Below are positions 13,880 to 25,248 of a stretch of DNA of 64,000 bases, piece after piece. The stretch comes from Escarpia spicata (lineage: Eukaryota > Annelida > Polychaeta > Sabellida > Siboglinidae). Location of the stretch: assembly GCA_963995525.1 (NCBI GenBank), contig OZ023209.1:16659270-16723269 (forward strand). The letters run 5' to 3'. The notes below the pieces were generated by a model. That model was given only the letters and a program-made list of their open reading frames with translations, made no database searches and was not told where the DNA came from. Within the stretch, counting starts at the first letter, position 1; each line of letters opens with the position of its first letter. A program made the position numbers and the translations under genes.

Positions 13880-13981
13880 CAAACATTGTATATTCTCACT
13901 TGTATTATAGTTAAACTTGCTTGGTTGTCTTGTCTTGTATACATATTGTTATCAATGTTTTGAATAAACGTTCATTCATTA
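13880..13981 (+). repeat. Possible 3' end of a truncated LINE or SINE
   Basis: TTTTGAATAAACGTTCATTCATT resembles (last 20: GAATAAACGTTCATTCATT) a LINE/SINE terminus with an A-rich run and a CATT tail. No coding part is present. It sits in intron 1 of the cysteine-rich gene. Confidence 0.35.
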
Positions 13982-13986
13982 CTAGC

Positions 13987-14242
13987 TTTCTAACATAATC
14001 AAAGTGTAAAGGAGTGTAACATTATGCAATTTTATTGGCCTGACGTTCTCTTTACGTTATTAAATATATTGGAATCAGTTTCATAGCGTAAATATGAAAT
14101 AACGCTTATCTTTGTTTCTAACATAATCAAAGGGTAAAGGAGTGAAACATTATGCAATGTTATTGACCTAACGTTCTCTTTACGTTATTAAGTATATTGG
14201 AATCGGTTTCATAGCGTAAATATGAAATAATGCTTATCTTTG
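13987..14242 (+). repeat. Tandem duplication, 2 x 128 bp, in intron 1
   Basis: Both units (13987-14114 and 14115-14242) begin TTTCTAACATAATCAAAG and end GCTTATCTTTG. They have the same length and differ at roughly ten positions. The duplication lies wholly in the intron of the first cysteine-rich gene copy. Confidence 0.9.
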
Positions 14243-14616
14243 CCAATCACGCATTTACTTTATTGTTTTAATATAGCATCAACATTTTGTAACATTGCAC
14301 GTTTCTTTAACAGCAATGTTTGATGGAAGCAATAACTTCAATACGAATTGACGGAGCTATAGTTAATTTCGGCTTCGATTTCTCTTACAGATTCTTGCGT
14401 GTACTCTGTTGGGCTTGTCACCGAAGAACGAAGTAGCAGCCTTCAACAGCTATAAGGCGTTCTACGTTTGCACAAACGGTTGTTTCTATGAATTACTGAC
14501 GTGTATCAGAGAGGAATGCCCTGATCGGACGACATTTCCGTAAGTAAACTCCGAATAAATGCGCTACCGAAAATAATAACTGTCTCTACCACTGCGTACT
14601 ATTCAAACGACTGTAG

Positions 14617-15160
14617 ACGTCACATAATCATTCAGTTCAAACTGGTGAACTCCAACAGTTATTGTTTCTGACAGGAACGTGGAACATATACAATTCAAGA
14701 GCTAACCGCGCAGATACCGGTGATAAAAGTTCGATGGGTTAAATTCACGAGGGGAAGTTGTGATGAAACGGACAGGAGAAAAACAAACAGTAAGATAAAC
14801 GACCAAAGGTAAATTGCATAACACAGCGCCCTCATTAAAAGTTACGATATCTCCCTCCATCTTTCGATCTCATGTGTGATGTGTCAAGTGGAACAACAGT
14901 GGTCTATCATTGCAAAGTATACATTCCAGTCGTGAACAGGTTGCGAGTCTAGCCAATGCTCTGTAGTATTACTTATAAGTGCTCCAACTCCAGAGCTTGG
15001 TGTGAGAGTGGGTATTAACGGCATAAAACTCGTGTGAATGCGGTCAACGCTTGTTACACATATGACTCAGCGTCGTAGTCGACAACTCTTCAGCTATTAC
15101 ATGTGGACGTTTTGACGAGCTATGCATTACTGATTGGCTCTTCCAACCTCAACACAGGAG
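14617..15160. other. No recognisable gene
   Basis: Spacer downstream of the broken cysteine-rich gene. I see no further exon carrying the missing cysteine motif. Confidence 0.4.
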
Positions 15161-15268
15161 GTGTGTGTGTGTGTGTGTGTTTGTGTGCGTGTGTGTGTCT
15201 GTGTGTGCGTGTATGTGTCTACGTGCGTGTGCCTGCGTAGGCGTGCGTGCGTATGTACATATGTGTAA
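15161..15268. repeat. Imperfect (GT)n microsatellite
   Basis: GT repeats with GC and AT interruptions. Confidence 0.95.
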
Positions 15269-15814
15269 ATAATACCAACGTGTTTTCAAATCTATTTTCT
15301 TGTATCAGAGTAATATTGTTATTGTCGTGTAAGTATCAACTGAAGATTGTCTTATTTTAGTAACGATATGTATTAAGAACGACCTATAATGAAAATACCG
15401 CCATTACATTCATTCAGTTGCAAACAGTACAACAATACATATGCAACGTTTATAGATGGTACATCGGTTCACTCTGTTATGAAATTCGGACCATTTTTCT
15501 TAAAGTGATTGCAGATCTCTATACACTCAGACCGCTCGTCGGCGCACACGGAAGAGACAGGAACCGGCCAATTACGATGCGGGCATTTGTGACGTATACA
15601 CATTTCAAACATGACGTCGCATAGGCGAAGACATGACTAGTAGGTGATCTTTTCGGCAGCTTTCACGAAGCCGCCGGTAGTTATGAGAAGCAAAACAACC
15701 AATAGCTGAAAAAAATAAAAAAAATGCTATGTTTACATGAAGACAATAATGCATCAGATTTGATTAATCACACATTCATGGAAACACGTACACATACACA
15801 AAATTGCATGCCCT

Positions 15815-16146
15815 AAAGAAAGATGATGGGTGCATACGAGTATATGAGTAAAGGAGCAGTGTAGATTAGATACAAGAAAGTTCTAATTTTCACAAAGGAC
15901 TGTAAGTAATTGGAACAGATTATCTGCTGATCGCGTGAATGCTAGTAGCGTGAATATGTTTAAAAATAAAATCGACATATATCTCAGAGGGATGGGATAC
16001 ACGTAGATAAAAAGATTTGGACTGTCGATCAGCCAAAAGCCTTCCTTCTAGAGTTAATTCTCTGGGTGGCAATCTTGTTAAATCATGTTAAATCATTTTG
16101 TTAAACTGTTATAAATGTTTGAATAATTATTCAGCAATAAAGACAA
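15815..16146 (+). mobile_element. 3' end of CR1-like LINE family A
   Basis: The sequence matches 8840-9090: ACAAGAAAGTTCT.ATTTTCA, then TTATCTGCTGAT, a GCTAGTAG.GTGAATA block and CTAGAGTTAATTCTCTGGGT. The tail runs on to AATAAAGAC near 16142. It is a short 5'-truncated insertion without coding capacity. Confidence 0.8.
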
Positions 16147-16277
16147 ACGACTCAGTAAATCCTGCAAGGCACAACATCCTCGTCACATCAGTGATTATAA
16201 GGGTATAATATTAGTACGATTTGAATAAACCAGGCATTGAGATAAAATGGCCAATACATATCCGTGTATCAGTTTCA

Positions 16278-16389
16278 ACACACACAGGCGCGCGCGCACG
16301 CACACACACTCTCTTTTCCACACACACTCCCACACATACAGACACACACACGCACACGCACGCACGCACGCACGCACGCACACAAACAC
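16278..16389. repeat. Interrupted (CA)n microsatellite
   Basis: CA repeats with GC-, CT- and GCAC-type interruptions. Confidence 0.95.
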
Positions 16390-16552
16390 TTTTTAACCAA
16401 CTTACTGTTGCTACCATTTCTACCAGCTAGATGAAAAGGTGTCGCGCCAGCGATGGCCTGCCCTTCTGAATGGGGACGCAAACGTGAAGGACCATCGAAG
16501 GATATCACTAGTACGAGCGTGCTTTGACCTCATTCAAGAAATCAAATGTTGA

Positions 16553-16572
16553 GTGCGTGTGTGTGTGTGTGA

Positions 16573-16660
<88 letters not shown>
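16553..16660. repeat. (GT)n microsatellite
   Basis: A nearly pure GT tract that ends exactly where an RTE-type coding fragment starts. Confidence 0.97.
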
Positions 16661-16661
<1 letters not shown>

Positions 16662-16968
16662 TGGAGATCAGGAGCCTCTGCTATCAGTAATGAAGCGCCG
16701 CAAGCTCTCCAGGTTCGGACATGTCTTCAGACACAACTCTCTGTTCAAGATCATCCATCAAGGAACAGTAGAGGGAAAACGACGAAGAGCGCGACAGAGA
16801 AAGTCCTGGGGAGGGAACACAAAGAAATGGACAAGCCACATCTTCACGTCCTTGAAACGCACAGTGGTAGAGAGAGAGAGAGAGAGATGGAAAACGCTGA
16901 TTGTCTAAGCGTCTGCAATGGCACCCCGATGACCTCCGGTCACGGGATCAGTGATGACGATGACAAAT
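16661..16968 (+). mobile_element. RTE-type LINE C-terminal fragment
   Basis: The frame reads MKRRKLSRFGHVFRHNSL and IIHQGTVEGKRRRARQRKSW, the basic tail typical of RTE-like endonuclease/reverse-transcriptase proteins. It then passes into AGAGAGAG and a 3' end rich in GATGAC. The 5' side abuts a GT microsatellite, so the insertion is heavily truncated. Confidence 0.75.
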
Positions 16969-17018
16969 AAACAAATGTCAATTACTTTTCTATCATGCTA
17001 CAGTTTATTGATTTTTAA

Positions 17019-17606
17019 TAATGTGATGTCAAAGAAACGAACAGCTCTCTAGTAATATCACCAGTATGACTGAGGTGTTTTAGTGGACCTGATCCAGGTA
17101 AGCCCTTTGGACAATCGAGACGGCGTTGCTCTAGATTTTTCAAGAAAAGCTTACTGGCGCTCTTCAGAAGATTCAAGTAGCGAGATTTGTTTACGTCGTT
17201 ATGTCATAACCTACTAGGGACAAGGTTATATGTTTTACGCACAGGATAGACAAAAGAACTGTGACATTTGGTGTATATATATATATATATAATGTGTGTA
17301 TGTATATATATATATTTGAATAATGTGATGTCAAGGTAGTCAAGGTAACGAACCGCTCTCTAGTAATGTCAGCAGTGTGATTGAGGTGTTCTAGTAGGCC
17401 TGATCCAGGTAAGCGCTTCAGACAATCGAGACGGCGTTGCCCTAGATTTTTCAAGAAATATTTACTGGCGCTCTTCAGTAAATTCAAGTAGCGATACTTT
17501 TTTTACGTCGTCATGTCATAACATACTAGGGCCAAGGTCATGGGTTTTTCGCACAGGATGCTCAAACAATAGAACTATGACATTTGGTGTATATATATAT
17601 ATATAT
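17019..17606 (+). repeat. Tandem duplication of a ~285-bp unit ending in (TA)n
   Basis: Unit 1 (17019-17291) and unit 2 (17322-17606) share AATGTGATGTCAA, CTGATCCAGGTAAG, ACAATCGAGACGGCGTTG, TTTTTCAAGAAA, CTGGCGCTCTTCAG and ACATTTGGTGTATATATA. Both end in a TA run. They differ by perhaps 10-15 percent plus small indels, so the duplication is old. The origin is unknown. Confidence 0.85.
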
Positions 17607-17784
17607 GTACGAATTTATGCAGTTCTTTTTGACTACTTCATCAACCCTTCTTCTTACTTCCATTTACCTTCAAGGTCCAAGGTAGAGGGCGGTGCCACCA
17701 ACCGGTACTTTTGGCCGGTGGGCCGAAGCTAAGCCTAAGGACTGAGCCCATGTTTTGATTGATGACGATGTGTATAAAATGTAG

Positions 17785-18330
17785 TGCCCGCGTTATAGCG
17801 CTGAGACAGCGCTTCTGCGCATCCACAACGATGTGGCGCAGTCGACTGATGCCCGTCGAGGTGTACTTCTGGTGCTACTTGACCTTTCTGCAACGTTCGA
17901 CACACATGACAACGCTATTCTGTTGTGACGCCTGCACAGCTATGGCACCGGTGGTGCAGCACATGCTTGGCTAGCGTCCAACCTGCATGGCCGAGCGTCT
18001 GTGGCACGCGTCAAAAAGAAAAATCGGAGATCAGTGTCACGAACACCGGTGTTCCACAATGGCCGGTCCTTGGACCGATACTATTGAATGGTTACATTGC
18101 GTCATTAGCGAATATTTTCCTACAATATGGTACACAACTTCACCTATACGCTGAAGACACTCAACTGTACGTCGACTTTACACCAACCGATCACGCAGAA
18201 GCACTCGCGCGTATGGAGGCCTGTCTTCGAGATGTCAAGGTCTGGCTCTGCGACAATGAGCTAATACTCAACCGGTCTAAACCGCAGGCCATTGTTATCA
18301 AATCCTCCTCCGTAAATATGTGCCAGTGTA
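17785..18330 (+). mobile_element. Reverse-transcriptase fragment of an L2/CR1-like LINE
   Basis: Broken frames read DARRGVLLVLLDLSATFDT near 17850, then a VLGPILLNGYIAS block near 18065 and LYAEDTQLYVDFTP near 18150. The last corresponds to the catalytic YADD box, here with Ala-Glu-Asp in place of Ala-Asp-Asp. The next block, WLCDNELILNRSKPQAIVI, fits the usual position. Both ends of the element are missing. Frameshifts and the altered active site make it inactive. Confidence 0.75.
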
Positions 18331-18344
18331 GTGCATGTACAGGT

Positions 18345-18520
18345 AAAAAGGGATCAAATGAGAAATAGAAGGTAATCAGAGAAAAGGAGAGCAAATAGAC
18401 AGGTAAAAAGGGAACATGTGAGAAAACAAGTATGTAGAAATTGAGCAAGAGAGCAAATAGACAAATAAAAAGGGTGCATGGGAGCAAATAGACAGATAAA
18501 AAGGGAGCAAGAGCAAGAGA
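18345..18520 (+). repeat. Degenerate short tandem repeat (GAGCAAATAGACAGRTAAAAAGGGA-like)
   Basis: Blocks such as AGCAAATAGACAG and TAAAAAGGG recur four or five times at irregular spacing of about 25-60 bp. Confidence 0.6.
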
Positions 18521-18569
18521 TATTTCATACGTCGGAACAACTGGAAAAGTCAAATTGCCCACAGTCGCT

Positions 18570-18818
18570 GTGGACCATCGACAAACAATTGTCTCGTCCA
18601 TTATCCCATCTGTTGTTTCCTGTTGTCTCGTCCGATATCTCGACCTTTGTCTTGTACATTGTATAGGCGTTGTCTCGGGCTTTGTCTCGTTCATTTTCTA
18701 AATCAACCATTATCTCGATTGTTATCGTCTGTTATCTTGTCCGTTGCCTCGTCTGTTGTCGTCTGTTGTCTCGTCCGGTGTCTCGTTTGTTGTCACATAT
18801 GTTGTCTCGTCTAATGTC
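18570..18818 (+). repeat. Degenerate GTTGTCTCGTC minisatellite, part 1
   Basis: Many imperfect copies of a 10-12 base unit around GTTGTCTCGTC, with TATCTCG and ATGTCTC variants. The same family resumes at 19480-19670 on the far side of a compound microsatellite. Confidence 0.75.
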
Positions 18819-19142
<324 letters not shown>

Positions 19143-19479
19143 CACAACATCCCCAGATGGCAGCACATCGTCGTGATTCTAGAGCGCGGGTCCATTGGTG
19201 CCGTTGTCTCGCTAGTCTAAATTTGTCACGTGATGTACGTTCGGTTTGATTGGTTATGTAAATGACGTGACACTAGAAACAACTTAAAGTTCCTTGATTC
19301 ACACGATTATGGTAATTCTCTTTTCGAATCTGGAGTAAACATCTTGTCAGGATACTTCATACGAGTCTCATGGCCGCACCATTGGAGTTGAACCCGAACA
19401 GGTAGCTGCCTCTTGGAATTAAGGTATGCCACATGAAGATTGTACTTTGTTTTTATCTTCACTGGTAAATACGTAGTCT

Positions 19480-19670
19480 CATGCGATGTCTCGTCTGTTG
19501 TCACATCCGTTCGCTATGTAGTCCGTTGTCTCAAATATTATATCGTCCGTTGCCTCGCCTGTTGTCTCATCTGTTGTCTCGTCCGTAATCTCATGCGATA
19601 TCCCATACGATGCCTCCTCTGTTGTTTCGTACGTTGTCTCGTTCGTTGTCTCTTCTGTTGTCATCCATTA
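19480..19670 (+). repeat. Degenerate GTTGTCTCGTC minisatellite, part 2
   Basis: Continuation of the 10-12 base repeat family seen at 18570-18818, separated from it by the compound microsatellite and about 340 bp of other sequence. Confidence 0.7.
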
Positions 19671-19973
19671 TTATAAATTCCGACTAGTGAATGTAAAAGT
19701 TCCGAATAGTGAATATTTACCCGTTACGTGACGCCACCGTGTAATATATTACTCAAGTTATACTCTAGGGGTGCTACGCTGGAAGTGTCGTCACACCAGA
19801 AGTCATGTGACTGTAATAGTTGCCTCTATATTGTGTCGACGATTAGACATCCGGCGTCCGCGGTAGATGGCATTACACTAAATAGTTACATTGGTGTCCG
19901 TTGGGTAGCGCCGGAAATCGTCTATGTTTCATGGCCGCGCCCACTGTTCAATGTACACACATGTTACTTATAC

Positions 19974-20168
19974 GAACTGCTAACTCCCAGACTGACACGT
20001 AAAGTCACTAGATGGCGCTTCTTGATAGGTCAATATACGAACTGGTTACCCCAAAATGACATATAAAGTAAACTAGGTGGCGTTTCTTGGTAGGTCAATA
20101 CACGAACTGGTTACTGAAAACTAACACATAGAGCCACTAGGTGGCGCTTCTGGCTAAGTCAATAAGTC
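19974..20168 (+). repeat. Three tandem copies of a 65-bp unit
   Basis: Units start at 19974, 20039 and 20104 with GAACTG.TAC and each contain CTAG.TGGCG.TTCT followed by AGTCAATA or GGTCAATA. The regular 65-base step is exact while the sequence has diverged. Confidence 0.85.
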
Positions 20169-20169
20169 A

Positions 20170-21080
20170 AGCTATAAGAATGATACAAGTCTACCGAGCT
20201 GAAACGCTACCGAACTCGATGGTTGGCTTGATGGATCATGTAGCAGAACAGAAGAACGGCGAACTATATCAACACTGGTATACCATGCCTGGATGGTCAT
20301 TATCCTCAACAACGGAGAACGATGAACATCGACAGTCAGTACATACTAAGAGACACCAAGTTAGACACAAACTTTGAAAAAAAAAGATGGGGTCAAGCCA
20401 ACATCGCAAAATAGATACAGCGTGATTAATACCTGTCGAGTTGAACATGGCTCGACCCGCACCACTAGTTGCTGAAAGACAGTCTTTAGTAGCTTCGTTT
20501 CATTCAATTAAACCTTTCACATTTTATATTGTGCGGCGCGCTTTACAACGACAAGAAACCAGAGGATACACGTGATAAAGGTTTACTGCGTTAGAAAAAT
20601 CAGAAAACAAGCTATTATAATTGTCCAAGGGTCGGAAACATGCATCGAACGTCGACCTATGTTCAACGGTATGTTTCGCGATAAAACATTCACTAGGAAG
20701 GACAATAGGATAACACATTAAAAAATATATATATGTACGGGAATACAGAAAGAGGTTAATGATTTGCCGGCAAGTATTTTTATATAAACCATGTGTTGGT
20801 CTTGACTGTATTTTTTTATAGAAGGCCACTACTCGCAGCATGCTTCATATAGTGCTACTCACCACTGAACACATTGTGATGAACACGTACCTATTTACCG
20901 CCTCACGATACATTCCTTCGTTTTTGTAGCAGCCTCCTCTGCAAAGCCTAAGAACTACAGTTGACTAGCAGCTACCCCATAAAACAGATAATAACAAGAC
21001 TGAGCAACAACAAGCATCTGTTGAAACAGCCCAGCAATCGAACACGTAGGCTTTGAACAAAGACCAACAAACTAAGAAAT
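20170..21080. other. No recognisable gene
   Basis: Spacer with short open frames only. Nothing recognisable on either strand. Confidence 0.45.
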
Positions 21081-21084
21081 GTGG

Positions 21085-21290
21085 CAGAGGTACATGTGAG
21101 TCTGCCTAGTGCTACACAAATTTGAACACCAAAAATGGACTGAAGCAGCATGTTGCTCTTCACACAGGGCGTTATCCCTATTCGTGCCAAAAAAGTGGTC
21201 ATGGGTTTTCGGCAACAAACAACCCGAAAGGTCACATGGTGAAGCACACTGGCATTAAGGAATTTGTCTGCCGCCTTTGTAAGAAAGACT
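21085..21290 (+). pseudogene. C2H2 zinc-finger remnant
   Basis: The plus frame reads NGLKQHVALHTGRYPYSC, then a degraded finger (second Cys replaced by Ser, GFS preserved), then GHMVKHTGIKEFVCRLCKK and a stop. The HTG-x-x-P/E-Y/F-x-C linkers are typical of tandem C2H2 zinc fingers. A weaker finger half precedes it near 21090. The lost cysteine, flanking stops and lack of an N-terminal domain indicate a decayed gene fragment or retrocopy. Confidence 0.6.
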
Positions 21291-21339
21291 AGCTGTGGAC
21301 ATACGCTGAAAGTACACGTGAAGAAATGTTATGATAATT

Positions 21340-22170
21340 ACTAGTTGAAACCACTTTGAATTTCAGTTGACTGATCTAGCAAATAAATTCCGATTATGTA
21401 ATCATTATAAGCTACATGTAGGTTTTAGAAATATATAGGGTCAGTCAGCATGTGTATATTATCACCTATTTTTATAGTTCACCACATCAAAGGCACGAAG
21501 GATCTAATTCTAAGATGGTCGCACTGTTCGAAAAAACGAGACTTTAGGTTCTGCTGTACCATCGTCATATACGTATTCTACAGTTCGTACACAGTACTTC
21601 AGATAAATAGGCATCCGTTGAATTTATAGTGCGTTTATTATAAATTACTTCTTATTATAACACAACATTTGAGACATGTCTTCACCAATCAAATAAGGGG
21701 TCAGTCCTTAAGTAAGAAGTAGGGTTGATAAAGTGGTTAAACAGTATTGCTTTAATTCGTGCCTCTTATGTTTTGTTATTGTAGCCCTGGAGTGACAAAA
21801 TATGAAAATACTACAAAGGAATTATCCCTGTTAGTGATTGGAATTACTGAGAAAACCCTCCATAGCTAAAACTACTAAAAACAAACCCTCCGGACGTAAA
21901 TTCGCGGACATTCTTATCTTTTAACATAAGATTTAGCCCCTATCTTTTATCGGGGTTCAAATTCCTTATCCGTCGTGCAACCGGTGGAAGTGGAGCTATC
22001 CGAATCTATTTCCTTATCTTTTAATATGTGAATCGGAACTACTTTTTCCACATTCCACCTTCCATCGACGAACAATGGATTCCATACCACGATTTCAGCG
22101 CGACATACTTTTGCTGAGAAGTCTTCAATTTACTTACTTACTTTCTTACTTATGTTCTCCTCTTAGCGGG
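21340..22170. other. No recognisable gene
   Basis: AT-rich spacer. A short TTAC-type run at about 22127-22152 resembles a LINE tail but lacks a convincing element beside it. Confidence 0.4.
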
Positions 22171-22179
22171 GTGATATGA

Positions 22180-23400
22180 TGACATGTTTCCATTGGTTTA
22201 TGTTTGTCGTTGCTGTAGTGAGACAAATGCCACTGAAACCGATCTCCCTCTCAATGGTGTTTCTCTCAGGGTCTTGTTCGGAATACCTCTTCTCTAAGGG
22301 CCCTAGGGTTCCCATTGGAAAACTCTGGATGTTATTTCATCGTTTCGCATCACATACCCTGCCAGACGTAAACGACGTTGACTCGGGCTCAGTTGTGAAG
22401 ATCCGTGGAAGATTTCCTTACGATTCCTGGTTAATAATGTGATCGCGCCAAAACACATTGTAGATATGTCGTAGTAGTCTGGTTTAGTGTTTGTATTAAT
22501 ATCCATGGATCTCAACCATAATTTAATATATGAGGATCGGTTCAACCGTGGTTTTCAAGATTATTAGTTTGGTGTATCTGCATATTGGCAGTCACACTAC
22601 CTTACCCAGCACAAGACACGCGGCCGAAACTTGAAGGTTTTCAACACTGGCTGTCACGTAAAGATTTAGTATAAAAACCGATGTATTTAAATAGGTAATT
22701 AACGTATTCTACTTTATCTATTTGACTCCCATGTAAGGTGGGTGTAAACTAGTATTTGTACCTGGATTGGTGTGCATGTCCCTTGTTTTGCTTAGATTTC
22801 GAAATAATCCAGTAGCTTTCGATTTGATGGAGTTGTCCAGAGTTTTGCATCATGTCAACAAAATCCAGATCGGAGAGATGACGGGCTGGATATCTACTGT
22901 TTCAACGCCTTGAGAAAGTTGTTCCTTCCTTCCCTTCAGATGCAGTTCTTCAGGCATATTCCAAGGCAATGATGAATATGTTTTGGGAAGAGGGAACTTT
23001 TAGAGAACTCCCGCATTAATATCAAAATGTGTAGTTTTCCCTCCTGGAGTGAAAACAACGGCAGAGGTGTTTTCATATATGATCTATATGGCTTTGGCAG
23101 TTTTCTTCCTTTTTTCGTATGCATGCAGAGTCAGGAACTGTTTCTCTATGCCTACTGAGTCAAAGGCTATCTTAAATTGTATGAAGACAATGGTTGTTTC
23201 TTTCTGATGGTTTCTTATTTCCTCAATAGTACATCTTAGAACTTGAATCTGCGATGAAGTAGATCATAGGAGGGTTTCAAACCGTACTGATTTGTGAGCA
23301 AGACCCTTTATTTCAGAACGTATTCAGTTAAGTAAGAGTCGATTGTAGAACTGTGCAGCAGGGCTTGGTAAATGTGAATTATATCATAATAGGTTCACGT
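22180..23400 (-). mobile_element. Decayed RTE-like reverse-transcriptase remnant
   Basis: On the minus strand, in order: NQYG near 23300 (the NQ-x-G-F-R-P-G-R-S-T block in a decayed state); an IRKKQ then TTIVF-like stretch near 23200; a degraded core with TASEGKEG and SRYPARHLSDLDFVD near 22880; and finally an open frame at 22545-22303 with RRLRLAGYVMRNDEITSRVF. This order matches invertebrate RTE-like polyproteins. The YADD equivalent is lost (DLDFVD). Many frameshifts and stops are present. It is older than the RTE copy at 3-6.5 kb. Confidence 0.65.
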
Positions 23401-23587
23401 AAAATCTTAACTACCAGAGAATAATGTTTGACAAAAATGTGTTCACAAATACCTGTTACAACATGATTGGAGGGGACACATCTCCAAAGACAGGTTTACT
23501 TCACCACGTTATAGAAAGATAATTCTATGTCATCTTATTTCAAACCGCTGTAGACTACATGTACAACTCGATACAACTAGTGTTTTA

Positions 23588-23800
23588 CAGCGCGGTGATG
23601 TCGTGTTAGAGCACCGGACTCTCAATCGAGAGAATCCGTGTTAGAATTCCGTTGCTGCCCCTTTTAACATTGCATAAGTTCGTTCACTCTACGTTGCTCC
23701 AGTTCATTCTGCTGTATGGTGTGAATGAGTGCAAGGCTACAAACAGATGTGGATATTTGTGATTGCATTGTCTTCGCGCAGTAAATCCTAGAGCTGTGTA
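23588..23800 (+). mobile_element. tRNA-derived SINE
   Basis: The head (about 23588-23655) can be read as a degenerate tRNA: GTGTTAGAGC as an A box, CCGGACTCTCAAT as an anticodon arm, and GTTAGAATTCC as a B box. The body that follows (ACGTTGCTCCAGTTCATTC onward to about 23770) recurs at 219-290 of the window without the head. A tRNA-like Pol III promoter plus a shared unrelated body is the hallmark of a SINE. The 3' end is not sharply defined. Confidence 0.55.
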
Positions 23801-23819
23801 CCATATACAGGTATACCGT

Positions 23820-25248
23820 TGGACCGTTATTTTTTATACGGTTTTGAAACCGGTTTTAAAAAACGATTTGTTTCATCGCCAACTAAAATACTTTTGAATC
23901 TTCCATAACCACGTAAACCATATAAAAATGAACGATTGAACGAAAAGACGACATTCAACATGTCCTAGCCTTCTCTTCCGTTCGAAAAGCGCACGTCCAG
24001 AAGAGCAGATCAAGTACAAGTCGATCAATGGCGTTGTCCCACGAAGCCACAGGGTGGCGCCACTGTTACGTAACCATACGTTTCCTGTGCATTTCGAGAA
24101 TCAGATTGCTTTCAAGCACACACTTATCAGCACTTTTTAGTTACATATAAATACATTTTTCAGTATCTATGTTGTTTTGCATGCCTACTAATATTATCGA
24201 TTTATTTAGTCTATCTGTCACGCTAATTGTCGTCTACCAGCGTCTTCCATTACGAAGTTACGAAGCAACCGCATTCACTCAATATTTTTTACGATGTCGC
24301 CTAAAATTTGCTGTAAGGCATGGGAATAAAATCATATTAATTTATGTTTGTAAACCAGCAGTGTGCTGTGCTCAACAAAATATAATAAACTGGCTCAATT
24401 GCTGAACACGAATAAATAAAAAATAATTGTTGCTACACCAAACAACTGTTCTTACGATGTCATTAGAAATAGTGCTGTATTTTTAGGTTAAAATCATGAA
24501 ACCAAGGTTTACTGCCATATCCGTTATTGCTTCCCAGTTAATGCTTCTAATAGGGTGATCGATTGAACAGGTATGTCAGGGAGTAAAATGTAGCCTTAAG
24601 GTACGGATCTCGCGCTGTATAAGAACTTACCTCGTATTGCGTTAAGTGGTTTGTACAACGAACTAACTAAAATGTGTGTTGCAATGATAAATGGTGGGTT
24701 GTATATAGGACAATAACATGTGTATTTTTTACTCAGAAATGCATAATTGTTCGCGTGTTGAGTGCCTGTCAATTATATCTCCACTCTATTCACTACATTT
24801 GCAACGAGCACCGTCTATATAGTTGGAATTGCCAAACAGTCATATTTGAGGAAAAAAACCAAATATCCTTTATAGCGTCCAAGAATTTTATGTGATCATA
24901 ACAAAAAAGAACCCATATTATCAACAAATGTGGTGTGTGCAAATAGAACACGTTATTGAACTGTGCATTCGTTTATCTCAATAAAAACACACTTAACACA
25001 AACGCCCGATAGATTAATACAACATATATGTTTAAAATCTCGGACATAAACGAGCATTGCTTTATGTGTAAATCGATTATACTTTCCGTAGTAGACACAC
25101 ATCAGTGGTATATGCGTTCCACCGACTCCGAATGCAGTCTAATGCCGTTTGGGATAATTGTAGCATTGACTCAGTATATGTGTTGTTAGCATGCATCGTG
25201 TTTACCAGGACCGGCAATGGGCCATCTAACTTTAAATGGTTATGTGTA
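23820..25248. other. No recognisable gene
   Basis: AT-rich spacer with scattered short open frames. I see no exon of the cysteine-rich family and no retroelement domain. Confidence 0.45.

Larger units (their letters stand above)
13648..14616 (+). pseudogene. Small secreted cysteine-rich protein, family copy 1 (C-terminal half broken)
   Basis: Exon 1 (13648-13671) encodes MFPATVQL and ends CTG|GTGAGTTG. The intron is 719 bp. Exon 2 begins after TCTCTTACAG at 14391 and continues in phase 0 with ILACTLLGLS, completing a signal peptide. The mature part has C-x3-C-x6-C-x4-C (CTNGCFYELLTC, then IREECP). The copy at 39.0 kb is its closest relative and aligns base by base beyond this point. Here, however, one extra base and TAA codons at 14541 and nearby stop the frame after RTTFP. 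The lost end is still legible in another frame (CLYHC, stop at 14614-14616). A GTAAGT at 14540 could act as a donor, but I find no following exon, and alignment through it favours decay. The family is not one I recognise. A role as an extracellular peptide is inferred from the signal peptide and cysteines. Confidence 0.7.

Noticed and set aside
23588..23660. Functional tRNA gene
   Set aside because: The A and B boxes and stems are degenerate and a SINE body follows directly.
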